Below are positions 25,901-35,712 of a DNA stretch of 60,000 bases, piece by piece. How positions within the stretch are numbered: position 1 is the first letter of the stretch; the number at the start of each line of letters is the position of its first letter. Where the stretch lies: NCBI GenBank assembly GCA_914767715.1, contig OU612073.1, positions 1,366,001 to 1,426,000 on the forward strand, written 5' to 3'. A program made the translations under genes and the position numbers. Source of the DNA: Membranipora membranacea. Taxonomy: Eukaryota > Bryozoa > Gymnolaemata > Cheilostomatida > Membraniporidae. Under the pieces are notes generated by a model that had not been told where the DNA came from, ran no database searches, and saw nothing but the letters and a program-made list of their open reading frames with translations.

Positions 25901-28900
25901 GTGCTTGACTTTTTGAGTTGTCTTCCAAACGATCAAGATGACACAACTCTTCACTATATAACATTTCCTCATGATTATTTATATATATACCATTCATACT
26001 GAGTTCCTATCGGCTAATAACTTAGCACAAGTCATGTGACAAGTACTCGTTTAAAACGAACAGCTCTCGACTTATGATTTAATTCCGACATCTAGAAACA
26101 ACCAAATCCATAAATCATATGTGGGAAAAACCACTCTTGGGAGGTTCATCTTCACGTCTAACTATTGACCCAATAAAGCTGAAAGAAAACTCAGTAATGA
26201 TAAAGGGTGTGGCGCTAGACATCAGCCACTCAGATGTCCTTGATGACGTTAAAAAGATCGACAATAATGACAGAAGCCGACCGTCTGTACAAGAGCGGTA
26301 AGAAGCCGCAACATTTTAGGGTCAAATTTTCCAATAACGATTTTTATAACAAAGCCATATCAACGGGAATCAGCCTTCCTTCAGCACATTTTTTATAACA
26401 CAGAAGTAATGTTATGATCTTTTTTCAAATATAATGACAGTTTTGTTTTAACCTTTTGCGCAATTTAATTCTTAGAAACAGTACGCTTAGAAATTATATC
26501 TGATCTAAAGTGATCTACTAGTTTCATAATGCATTTATGGATGATGGCTCTCTTCATTTGTTGCGCATGCCTCATGCCCAATATCTCCTCTGGTCTTCTT
26601 CTTCCGCTTTTTGCAGGAGAGATAATAAACTCCTGGAAGACCCCATCAGGACCCAACAAAATTTTCAAGTTCACAATTTAAATTCTTTGTGGCAGGTCTG
26701 GTCCAAAACATGTCCCTATATTGCCACTCACGGTATTATGAGCAGTCCAATGAAACAATTGTCAATTCTATTCTAAGGTAATGTCAAAGACCGATCTGAA
26801 TATCAACATATCATGTACCGCTGGAAAGCTGCCAAGTTACTGAATATGAATATCTGAAAAAAAACTGGTTTCGATTATGTTGCGCCTTGTCAGTGGCTAA
26901 ATTAGGTGCAAACCGCTGTTTTTGTCAATGCAGATAGAGGAGTCAAATCAATTGCAAGAAATTCGAGAATACATGGAATGTATTCTCAGAGAACGAGTTC
27001 ATCATAAAGTTTGGTTTGGTATAACAGATGACTACGTCACGTCATACCATGCAACTTTTTTGTGAAATGGTGAAAATATGTGAAATTTTAATCATTGATT
27101 CACAACAGATCTAAGGCATGAAACAAAATTAATCATGATTTTCTGTTGGAATACTCTTTAAAGACATACAAACTGAATTCCAACAATAAGGCTTGCATAC
27201 CACTATCACAATAGACTATCGAATGCAGCTAATATTTGTGTCACTTGCGCATAACGTCAAACATGATGTCCAAAAGACCATTATTTGTTGCCAAACAAAT
27301 AATTTTTCGAAGATCTCACATACAAAGCTGCTTTCATTAAAGGGATAATACACTTCTGATCTCTGTTTGGCAGCCAATGGAGCACAGAAAAATGTATGTA
27401 CACACATAAACTCCTTATTTTTAATTCAAAACCCCTTGTTCTGCTCAAATGTGCATTCTAAATTGTAGTTGTGCATCTCCAACAAGAAACAAGACAACTA
27501 ACAGAATTGCTTGTGAGCTGAAAAAAGCTGATTTTGTGAGCAGTTGTGTGCTCCTACCTCTTGGTTAGTGTTTCAATTGCACAGATACTCAAAGTGCGCA
27601 TGTGCAATAATGATGACCTTTGGACTTTAGCTTGTTATTTTCTAACAGCCCAGCTTAACACTTTTACTACCATATCCGGTTTTTGTCTTATTTCTTGTTG
27701 GAGATGCACAACTACACTTTAGAATGCACATTTGAGCAGAACATGGGGTTTTGAATTACAAATAAGGAGTTTATGTATGTACATACATTTTTCTGTGCTC
27801 CATTGGCTGCAAAACAGAGATCAGAAGTGTATTATCCCTTTAACCACAGTAAACACAGTAAATACCAACAGAATTCTTCATTGCATATTCATTTTTTCTG
27901 AATTAATAGCTGAAGATCTCCCAAACATGGCTATTTTTAGGGCCTTTTTGACTTTCGAGGCATTTTTGGGCTTCTTCGAGTAATGAGTATGCAATGAAGA
28001 ATTCTGTTGGCATTCTCTGCATGCACCATGGTTAATAGAAGAGGCTTCGAATGTGAAATCCTTCAAAAAAGTTATTGCACATCTACAATAATGGTTGTTT
28101 GAATACCGATTTTGACATTATGCAAAAATGAAAAAAAAACCTGTCGGCGCTAAATGGTCAATGGCAATAGCGTCATTGGAGGTTAACTGCTGTTATTTGG
28201 TGTGAATGTCATAAATGAAGAGTACTCTAAAGGAAAATGATCTATTCCAAATCTATTTCACAAATCAACAAAAATCATTCATTTTATGACGAGATGTCGA
28301 AAGTCACTTGACTTGTCATAAATTCATCAACCCAAAATAATGTGATGAACTAAATCTATAAGAATAGGTTGTACCCGTTGCGAAATTTCTTACAATCATC
28401 CTGACTGTGCCATTGCATTAACAAAAGCAACGTTGTCTACCTAGTTTCCTCAATAAAATAACACAACATCATCTTATCAAAATTATGTTCAGATATTCAT
28501 ATTCAGTAACTTGGTAGGTTTCTACTGTATATGTTATGTTGATATTAGGATTGGTCTTTGACATATCCATAAAGTCCTTTCAAAAGAATAAACAGCTGCA
28601 CATTTTCTCCATAAACACCTCAAGAACAGACGAGATTAATAATTATGACCTTTATATCAATTTTCTTGTAAGCAACTAACAAATTTTTCATCCTACTATA
28701 CACATAATAAAACCACTTTTAAGATTCTCCAAGACCTGTCAAACTGTCGTGAGTATTGTTGACACTGTTTGTTTTAAATCCTCCGGTTGCTTCTCAAAAC
28801 TAAACAGCCTACACTTACTCAACATAAGTATAGTATCAGCTATTACAAGTAAAGTCATTTTGAAGGACATCCGGACCTGTGAGATTATGAATGCAGTCCA

Positions 28901-30681
28901 TCAACCCAATGAACTCCCTCTTCATTGATCAACCCAAGTTCTCAATGAAACAAATAAAATGATTGTATTCACAAATTGATATTATAACCTCTGAGCTTTT
29001 GATGCATATATGTTGCCAAGGAATAGGAAACCGTTTGTTGAGAGTCTTGGAGAAAATGAGGAGAGAGATGACAATTAAAGCGAGTTCGAATGAGAAAAAA
29101 ATGTCCACCTCGGTGAGAAACTAGTGAAATTAAGAACAATGATCTTAAGAGATTTTCAATTGGGGTCAGGGAAAGGTCACCTGAGATAGCCAAAAGGATC
29201 ATATAATAGGGATGAGCTGAGGACCTACCGATTCCGCATGTGTGTCCCTCATATCCGTCTTCACAGTTGCAACTATACTCATAGCTGTAGGCTGCTACAG
29301 TGCATGTTCCATGACTGCAGGGACTAGGATCACAGGCAGCTGCAATAAAAATGAGATTTTGAGGTACTATGGTTACATTGAACTGTTTTTGATATAACAT
29401 TTTCTATCCGGCCAAGTGACGTCCATTACCTTACAAGTTTGAGAGACCATAACTACATGAATATTAGGATTCTTATGCTGAAACTTGCTCACATGATAAA
29501 ATGGAATAGGGAGAATAGGATGTGATACAGGAGAATGTCAGAATATGCTACATGATTATTTGGGAGTGTCTTATAGTGGCCATACCGAACACCTGTACTG
29601 TATGGGATAGTGCCATACCGAACACCTGTACTGTATGGGATAGTGCCATACCGAACACCTGTACTGTATGGGATAGTGCTATACCGAACACCTGTACTGT
29701 ATGGGATAGTGCCATACCGAACACCTGTACTGTATGGGATAGCGCCATAATAATAATAATAATAATAATATATCATTTTGCTATTTTCAAATGATTTTGT
29801 AATCTTCTCGTTGGTGTCAAGGTGGTATATACTGCAGTTATTGACTGTTTTTGTCCTATCATTAAAGTATCAGTGTGAGCATTTAGGCATTGTATAATAC
29901 ATACTGTGTTGACACATGTCTCCATAGAGGCCGGATTGGCAGACACAACGGTAACCTTGCTCAGTGTCGTGGCAAGTGCCAGTGTCACATAGTGTTCGGT
30001 CGTGGTAGCAGCCATCACTGGCTGGAAGAACAAAACTGTGCATCAATAGCTTTCTATACTGTACAATGTTAAAGGAAATGATGGAAGTAAACAATCACAC
30101 ATCTCAGTTGGTTAGAGCGCCGTACCTTTAGCATGAGAATGCTGAAGGTCGTGGGTTTGAATCCCACTGCGGTCCATCGCCTACTGGGGTTTGGTTGACC
30201 CCATGTGCTCTCAGACCTGCCTGCAATCAGAGAGCAACCTGGCGCAGATATTGCGGCCTCGCCACGAAGGCAACATATTTCGCCACCCATGCTTCGGGAT
30301 GTGGCGTGTGACAAGACACTAATTTTAATCAACCGTTTTAATCAACCTTTTTAAGTCTATATAGAAGCTGTTGAATAATCCATGAGAAACTTTGTGTTTG
30401 CATACTCAAAATTATTTTCCATATTGGGTTATGCGGATAATTATGTTGGCTAATTATCAGATCAGATAAGTGTTATAGGAGTGTGGCATCTTAATTCTTG
30501 GGTAGGGGGAGGGGACTGTATCTGTCACTGTCCTGCTGTAATAATATACATAACTACACTATAACAAAGTAAGCAATCATTTTATGAATTAGTTAGACCA
30601 AGCAGTCTCAGACTGACAAAGCTATAATCATGATCTAAGATAATAATCTGAAAGTTAGCTTAGAGCTTGATACCAGAGATG

Positions 30682-30712
<31 letters not shown>

Positions 30713-33700
30713 GGATTTGGAGTTCACAATGATGTGAGGTCAGTATTACGTGACAGATCCATCGTTTTAACGCCATTGACTAAATCCAGTTCTGGATACA
30801 GCACAAAATCACAGTCACACATACTCCTCAATAAACTGACAGTAAAATAGGACCTACTTGGGAAGTCAGAGTCACTGTTGCAATCCGATCCAGTGCAACA
30901 ATAGATACATTGAGCGTTTTGAGAGCCAACATCACCGCAAATTGGAGAGTTAAGCTGCCCTGCTCTGCAGTCTTCTTTCAATAAACAGTCTTTGGACGTC
31001 ACCAACCACCCGGACCCTTCAGAACTCTGTGCCCATGTAGTAATCGTCTGGCATGACTGAATACAGGGAAGAGATGACAACATGTGTTTAATGATACAGC
31101 TATCAGTATCTAGTATGCATGGAATGCAACTCAGTACCAAATGATCACAGAGTAAGGAGATACAGGGGGGCAGTTCAATGATAGTTATAGTTACTGCGAC
31201 TGTTATTACAACTTGAAAATGAACTTGCATTTCAGCCGTCTGAGCACTTAGACTAGGGGAAATCATGCACAGCTGGATGTAAAAAAAATCTCTATAGCCC
31301 TATTTTTTTCACAATGGCGATTTTTTCTCAATGACATAATTACCTATGATGGGCCATAATTTATTTTGCGGTTAACCCATAGATATACTATACTCCATCA
31401 ATGAACTAAACCTCCAGGAAGAACAACTGCAGTCACATGACCAATTGAGGTGTGTGCAGTTGGTTCAGAGTTGTCCTCTCAAAAAAACACTAAATTGGAA
31501 ACATAACTCCATGATAGCTCAAGTTCTTTTGTAGCAATCAGGGGTGGGTTACACTGAATACACTGACTCACTAGAAAATAACCGCAATTCTGTGAATACG
31601 CTTAGTGATGAGGCTTGATGGCCATGGTGTTGACACCAAATATTCTCATAACTGATGGTTTATTTCACTAAACTGAGACATGGGACTATAGAGAAGATGC
31701 TCATTGACAGTTGAGGTGCCATCCTTTTCAGATATACAATGCTTAAACCTCAAAGACAATGAAGAGATAGTCATTAAAATGTTAATTTTTCACTCTATAA
31801 ATCCTGGAATCTCTATGCAGAACCCATAATTGATCAATCTAAAAACATGGAGCTTTGGGCTATATTGCAAAGAACTTATACCTTGCAGGTAAATACATTG
31901 AACATTCACATTTTGATTGTAAAACATTCTGCGCATGCTCAGCTCTGGGCATGAGCTGATCTCTGCAAAATTGAGTCTCGGAATTCCGAAGCCATCTGAT
32001 TGGCTACCTGCTCTGGTGACATACTCCCCAAAGCGTGCGGATTTGTTATTAACAGTTATCCTCTCTTGTCATTATTACCTGATTTTGATTGACAGTTTAT
32101 GCAGGGGATATCCCATTTCCCCTTTCCAAAGTTGCAATCAGAACCCAAACTAAACTCGTTGTCTTTCACATGCGCAAATTCAAGTCACGCATGATGCATA
32201 CTTAGCCTTACGACACCTGCTTTGTGGTAATGATAGCCTAGTTTATCAGTGATCTACATGCCCAGTCAGATCACGAGAGTCAGTATGATTGTAAAATGAT
32301 GAAAAACCCATTAAAATCAGCATATACAAGCAAGATATGCTGAGGAATGTGTCATCTGACTCTAAATCATGGAATGTTGGACAGGCAGTTGAAGGTACGA
32401 GTCCTGTTATCCCTCATAACCATGTTTCATCATAAACAATTACTCCTAATGATTGCAATTCCATTTTTTACTGATCACTGTCTAATTTCAAGTGACCATT
32501 ATATATGCATGCGCATCATTTTTCAATTTTTCGGAATTAGCTAATCAGCAGCCAGCTTAACTATGAGTTGTTCTTCCTGGAGGTTTAGTTCATTGACTCC
32601 ATCAAGAGTTAACCAGGAGAAGGCAATTTCCAATTTATTCATGATCTGTACTACTCACCTTTGTAACATCTATTATTTGTCAATCTTGAATAATCTCGGC
32701 ATTGAATAAATGTGATGAGAATCATTGATGGTCAAAATTAAACTAAGCAATGTCAAGATTAAAATTATTTTCCTATGTAATTGAGAATTTCTGCATTTCT
32801 GAATTTCTCCATTGTTGATCATAGTCCCAAAATAAAGCTTGCAGGTAAAAAGTCAAATGAATTATTTAAGCAAAATGAGAGCAGATAACTCCAAATTAAT
32901 ACAGCCCATTGTTTTTATGAGTTTGAATCCACAGGAAAAGTATATAAAAGTGGTTCAGTAATGGGAGTGGCAGTTAGGCGAGTTGGGGGAGTCCATTTTA
33001 CACACCCATGCAGAAAACTTCATTCGGTCAAATGAATTTAAGCGTACTATATACCACTTTCCCATCCCCTATCAATCCTTAATGGATTAGAGTATATTAA
33101 TTCTATGGGTTAACCTAAAGACGATCTTCCAACTTCTTTTAAATATCCAACATTCAATCTGTATATAACATTCACTATGTTCAAATATTTCAAATGATTG
33201 ATCCACTCCCATTTCGGATGATGAATGCTAACGATTTCCATGATGAAAAGAAATCATGAAAAGACATCTGCCATGGCCGGGATTTTAACCAGGGCCTCCT
33301 GCGTCAATGTCTATTGAAGTCATGGTGTGCAGGTGCGCTATCCATTCATCCATGCCGCCTTATACAATATTGCGAATCAAAAGGGTATCTGGTTTTGCAT
33401 CAAGAAATGATTATCCTTATAATTTTATGCGAAAGTGGACTTAAATGGTATTCCCATATACTGATGCCAAGTTGGCATATGGAAACATATATGTTGGTTA
33501 AAAATGTTATTGGGTAAAATCTCAAGGTTTCATCACTCACCGCATCCCAGAGAGAGGATGGCGAGATAGGGGTGCCTTAGGGGCTAGGCCGCAATGTCTG
33601 CGCCAATTTGCTCTCAGTTTATAAACAGAGCACACCTGGGGGACCAACGATCCCTAGATCATGTTTAATCCAATTGCCTGTATTCCTGTTGCTCCCTTCC

Positions 33701-35712
33701 ACTGGTCACGCCGCGGTGGCGTGACCAGTGGATCGGGAGCGACTCGGAATGCAGGCAAATGGACCTAACTTGGTCTAAACGATCCCCAGTAGTCAGTGGA
33801 CGGCAGTGGGATTGTGTGATTGTGATTGTGTTGTTATATTGTGCCAGAATACATAGGTGATGAGTTATAGGCCTAGGCCTATGGGTTTTTTAAAATCGGT
33901 TATATGATAAAGTATTAGGGGTGACTTGGGCCATTGCAAAGGACGTGTCCTAAATTTGATGGCCTGTAGTCTCTCAACTGACAAACATAAATCCATATGA
34001 TATAACTCTTATTGAAATCCAGAATAACTCATAGCCTGCATATATCCTAGCACGAAATGACAGTAAAATGGAGTATAGCTTGAAGGATGGACACTTCAAA
34101 AATGTTGGACATTCAGTTTTCAGGTTAAATACAGAGTATATTGTTGCCAATCAATGGTAGATATATCTGCATTAAAATTGTCGTAAAGTTGTATGACTAA
34201 TAATGATAAACTTAACCAGAACAACAGTCACACAATGTAAAGTTGTGAAGTCTTACATGATCTTCAAAGGAGCACGACACTGTAGTTGCCTGAGTCTGAC
34301 CAGATCCAGATCCAGATCCAGATCCAGATCCAGATCCAGATCCAGATCCAGATCCAGATCCAGATCCATATGATTCGCAAGTACCATCCTGAGTGGAGAC
34401 GAGGACGGCACCTATAAATGACAAAGGTAGCAGAAAGTCATGGCATTTTGTTTATTAATAATTTTGTTTGGCATGCGCCATGACAGTGAACGTAGATATG
34501 AATAGACACAAAGATACTTTTATTAGTTTCATCATTGATAATTTAGTGTAGGTGAGTAGAGGTAGGTAATCTGATTGATTGGAATCCACCATAATTAAGC
34601 GCAACAAAATTTTGTTCTTCATGGTTGATGACTCCTTGATGTGGGGTTGGCTTAGACTGGTTTTTTGCTGGTAATGACCTGCAGGGAAAACAACTACGCC
34701 ACAATAGAGAATCGTTAACCGTAAACAACGCATGCTGGTCTAAAAAATATATAAATCATCAACACAATGCTGATCAATTGGATTTGGAGGATTGGTCTTT
34801 TACAAAGTCATTTTCATTCTCATTGTGCATAATCGACAGGGAGATACACCAGCTGCCTAGGGAGTAATAATAATCGTTTCCCTTTCTCCAGGTAAGGCAT
34901 GTTTTTTAGGCTGCTGCTAGACATACCTTTGATGACATCGAACACTAAGGAACATTATTGAAGGAAATGAATCATTTGGCTAACAGTGTGCTAAGGTTAT
35001 ATGGCCACAGGGGTAATAGCAACATGCTGTTCTTTCTGCATCAGTGGGTGTTTGGTAGTTCTACTTCACAGGGGGTTGAACTACCACCCTTTGTTTGCAG
35101 TTGTGCACTGGGTTTTGTGCTTTGCATCTTGCTTCCTCTAGTATCCATTATGATTCCTGGTAGAAAACAATGTGTGTGTGTGTGTGTTTTATGAGGCCTT
35201 TCAAACACCATTTTTGGTTTCAATTAAATTCTCCTCCCAACGTCATGGTATCAATTATTTGCAAATGTGGACAGCCCCACATCCACATCCTCCAACTGAT
35301 TATCAAAACGCAAAAGTTATACACCTTGAACCAAGCCACCGCGTCAACAGGTGACAGGTAGTAAGTAAGTAGAGATTGGGACACGCGTCGCATGGAAATA
35401 TCTTGTGGTGGTGGGTCCGTTTTGAATAGTGTGCTGTGTGCGATAGCGATAGAACAGCACCATATATTACCAATGAACTCCCTCCCATTGATATTACTAA
35501 ATGGTAGCTTGCAAACACACCACCAGAAAACACCCAAATTCCAAAACTATAACCATTGAAATTGAAATTTCTCTTCTGAATCAATGTGAGTGATAGATAA
35601 GAAAAGATAGATAGATGTTGCTGATGGTCTCTTTGTACTGCCTGCATCTCAGCTAACACTCACCTTTATGAAAGGATAACACCAGCATTAAACACCAGAG
35701 AGACCAAGTCAT
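13467..35712 (-). CDS. Chimeric type I membrane receptor: LU-like, 19 EGF and 4 cadherin repeats, one TM helix
   Basis: Exons on the minus strand: 35712-35664, 34411-34217, 31109-30858, 30021-29905, 29339-29229, seven 225-bp exons between 25511 and 22547, 21954-21841, 21334-21188, 21029-20916, 20632-20447, 19727-19552, 18681-18204, 18005-17826, 17331-17102, 16924-16743, 16438-16317, 15605-15468 and 13654-13467. They sum to 4554 nt (1517 codons plus stop) and every junction keeps phase, mostly 1-1. Predicted protein: signal peptide at residues 1-16, Gly-Ser linker about 32-54, Cys-rich LU-like module about 82-165, EGF repeats about 166-891, cadherin repeats about 892-1315, membrane-proximal module about 1308-1410, TM helix about 1460-1476, 40-residue basic tail. 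The likely role is cell-surface adhesion or signalling, inferred from the domains. The short tail has no catenin-type motif that I recognise, so it is not a classical cadherin. Least certain: the exon 3 acceptor, the end of the 21954 exon, and whether promoter or splicing divides the unit. Confidence 0.75.
13970..14862. repeat. Minisatellite, 28-bp unit, about 32 copies
   Basis: The unit is near CTCACTGCTAGTAGAGAAGG plus CCCAGGCT, repeated head to tail for about 0.9 kb with scattered substitutions (GTCACA for GCCCAG, CAGCT for CTGCT). Some variants recur in higher-order blocks. It is in the last intron of the EGF-cadherin gene, between the acidic linker exon and the TM exon. Confidence 0.92.
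17102..20632 (-). CDS. Four cadherin repeats of the receptor
   Basis: Five exons (20632-20447, 19727-19552, 18681-18204, 18005-17826, 17331-17102). Repeat 1 joins IPENAMPGTEVLAV and DYETKNSYELTV to IDVNDNVPIF. Repeat 2 has IAENSAPQSTVG, ASDADSG, LDRE and LDVNDNQPKF. Repeat 3 has TDENSPIGS, LIDRETE and NDVNDNKP. Repeat 4 has ASDLDTG but lacks a final DxNDNxP and LDRE. The calcium ligands (PEN/AEN/DEN, DxD, LDRE, DxNDN) are conserved in repeats 1-3 and weak in 4. Phase closure across introns (TTG|G, TVK|ALIDRE, NTG|QG) supports the model. A 349-bp fold-back lies in the 19728-20446 intron. Confidence 0.88.
17505..17600. repeat. Three-copy tandem repeat, about 33-bp unit
   Basis: TATAATTTTTTGCTGTGTGG plus ATACTCAGCC is repeated three times with small differences. 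Intronic between cadherin exons; no function seen. Confidence 0.7.
19830..20178. mobile_element. Fold-back element bordered by TTAA (349 bp)
   Basis: Two arms of about 165 bp are near-perfect inverted copies. The ends read TTAA-AGCTATAATTGCGCC and GGCGCAATTATAGCT-TTAA. TTAA at both ends suggests a piggyBac/Kolobok-type target, but because TTAA is itself palindromic it could be part of the arms. Intronic between the two exons of cadherin repeat 1. Confidence 0.75.
20916..21954 (-). CDS. EGF repeats 17-19 of the receptor
   Basis: Three single-EGF exons in phase 1-1. 21954-21841 reads DIDECASDPCHYTGTC...YKCYCMAGYTGELC. 21334-21188 has a 14-residue linker and then CNTDPCIHGLC...FICSCEPGYEGITC. 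21029-20916 reads DECADNPCASTGVC...YVCICICGFEGVLC, which carries a seventh cysteine (CICIC) where the consensus has CxCxxG. The first exon could read on past 21841 into a damaged second EGF; the donor CAAG|GTATTT at 21841 is preferred because it keeps phase 1. Confidence 0.75.
22547..25511 (-). CDS. Tandem array of seven double-EGF exons (14 calcium-binding-type EGF repeats)
   Basis: Exons 25511-25287, 25054-24830, 24597-24373, 24139-23915, 23681-23457, 23225-23001 and 22771-22547 are each exactly 225 bp (75 codons), phase 1-1. Each encodes two EGF domains of the types DTDECSADICGSNGVCEDQV and DIDECESNPCLHGNCTDEIN. The D-x-D-E-C starts indicate calcium-binding EGF repeats, although the usual Asn hydroxylation motif is not clear. 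Unit spacing is 457, 457, 458, 458, 456 and 454 bp, and the introns are almost as similar as the exons, so whole exon-plus-intron units were duplicated recently. The 24139 exon has DFDEC where the others have DIDEC. Confidence 0.9.
27337..27843. mobile_element. Fold-back element, about 190-bp arms, TTAA borders
   Basis: Left end TTAAAGGGATAATACACTTC, right end GAAGTGTATTATCCCTTTAA. The arms pair through GATCTCTGTTT, GCAGCCAATGGAGCACAGAA and TGTTGGAGATGCACAACTAC (right-arm orientation for the last), with a centre of roughly 130 bp. No ORF. The border TTAA resembles the shorter element at 19830-20178, although the interiors differ. Confidence 0.75.
27865..28010. repeat. Short inverted repeat next to the 27.3-27.8 kb fold-back
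   Basis: CCAACAGAATTCTTCATTGC at 27865 pairs with its complement ending at 28010. The interior also pairs partly (GAAGCCC / GGGCTTC type). It lies only 22 bp from the previous fold-back. Confidence 0.6.
29229..30021 (-). CDS. EGF repeats 1 and 2 of the receptor
   Basis: Two phase 1-1 exons, 30021-29905 (39 codons) and 29339-29229 (37 codons), each a full six-cysteine EGF domain: CYHDRTLCDTGTC...GYRCVCQSGLYGDMC and CDPSPCSHGTC...YSCNCEDGYEGHTC. Neither begins with the D-x-D-E-C calcium-binding signature found in the later repeats. A five-copy minisatellite and a tRNA-derived SINE lie in the adjoining introns. Confidence 0.8.
29579..29747. repeat. Minisatellite, 33-bp unit, five copies, then (AAT)n
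   Basis: The unit GCCATACCGAACACCTGTAC plus TGTATGGGATAGT repeats five times almost perfectly (one C-to-T in the fourth), followed by an AAT microsatellite (29748-29770). Because 33 is divisible by 3, several frames stay open on both strands, producing artefactual repetitive ORFs. Intronic in the receptor gene. Confidence 0.9.
30095..30345 (+). mobile_element. tRNA-derived SINE
   Basis: The head (about 30100-30172) carries an A-box-like TCAGTTGGTTAGAGCGC and a B-box-like GGGTTTGAATCCCAC spaced as in a tRNA, but no acceptor stem pairs, so it is not a functional tRNA. The body continues about 170 bp and ends in the repeated motif TTTTAATCAACC. Intron between receptor exons 3 and 4. Confidence 0.7.
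30681..30712. repeat. (GTAT)n microsatellite
   Basis: About eight GTAT units, close to receptor exon 3. Confidence 0.9.
30858..35712 (-). CDS. N-terminal exons: signal peptide, Gly-Ser linker, LU/Ly6-like module
   Basis: Exon 1 (35712-35664) encodes MTWSLWCLMLVLSFHK, a compact hydrophobic signal peptide, then donor GGTGAGTG. Exon 2 (34411-34217) contains about 11 Gly-Ser dipeptides from a CAGATC hexanucleotide repeat (34301-34368), then a Cys-rich segment ending LCDCCS. Exon 3 (31109-30858) has ten cysteines and ends CIYCCTGSDCN, which resembles the CC-x(3-5)-CN signature closing LU/Ly6/uPAR three-finger domains. That match is a pattern call, not a profile hit. The exon 3 acceptor at 31110-31111 was chosen because it alone gives phase 1 close to the cysteine block. 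The 2.6-kb introns on each side hold transposons. Confidence 0.6.
31398..32596. mobile_element. 1.2-kb DNA transposon remnant with about 31-bp terminal inverted repeats
   Basis: Left end TCAATGAACTAAACCTCCAG with GAAGAACAACT, right end its exact complement at 32566-32596. Flanked by the 5-bp duplication CTCCA (31393-31397, 32597-32601). The interior has no long ORF and no transposase motif I recognise, so it is non-autonomous. Intron between receptor exons 2 and 3. Confidence 0.75.
33270..33362 (-). mobile_element. tRNA-like SINE head, minus strand
   Basis: Read on the minus strand: GGCGGCATGGATGAATGGAT then AGCGC (A box), and GGTTAAAATCCC (B box) at tRNA spacing, with a partial GGCGGCA/TGGC stem. 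It lacks a proper acceptor stem, so it is a SINE or pseudo-tRNA. Confidence 0.55.
33655..33775. repeat. Hairpin with GC-rich core
   Basis: CCACTGGTCACGCC pairs with GGCGTGACCAGTGG around CGCGGT; outer segments pair imperfectly (ATTGCCTGTATTCC with GGAATGCAGGCAAAT). Intronic. Confidence 0.65.
34301..34368 (-). repeat. Coding hexanucleotide repeat (Gly-Ser)n
   Basis: About 11 copies of CAGATC (plus strand) inside receptor exon 2, read GGATCT (Gly-Ser) on the minus strand. Likely to vary in length between alleles. Confidence 0.9.

Larger units (their letters stand above)
25512..29228. other. Large intron of the receptor gene; no exon recognised
   Basis: Between EGF exon 5 and the double-EGF array. 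It contains two inverted repeats (27337-27843 and 27865-28010). Minus-strand ORF 26674-26465 (69 codons, basic C-terminal part) is not recognised and may be a transposon remnant. Plus ORF 26119-26301 ends at a fair donor (GCG|GTAAGA) but matches nothing I know. No further EGF-like cysteine pattern was found. Confidence 0.5.

Noticed and set aside
26465-26674. 69-codon minus-strand ORF with a plausible globular, basic sequence
   Set aside because: Not recognised and not in phase with the receptor; could be a transposon or gene relic, but evidence is too thin.
29489-29794. Repetitive ORFs on both strands (up to 95 codons)
   Set aside because: Produced by the 33-bp minisatellite; no splice or start context supports them.
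30100-30172. Possible tRNA gene (A and B boxes present)
   Set aside because: No acceptor stem can form and a SINE-like body follows, so it is called a tRNA-derived SINE.
30724-31266. 180-codon ORF as a separate gene
   Set aside because: Only 31109-30858 has domain-like content and correct splice phase; the rest reads into introns, so it is treated as receptor exon 3.
34455-34733. 92-codon minus-strand ORF
   Set aside because: Overlapping frames are equally open, no domain found, and it lies in the intron between receptor exons 1 and 2.
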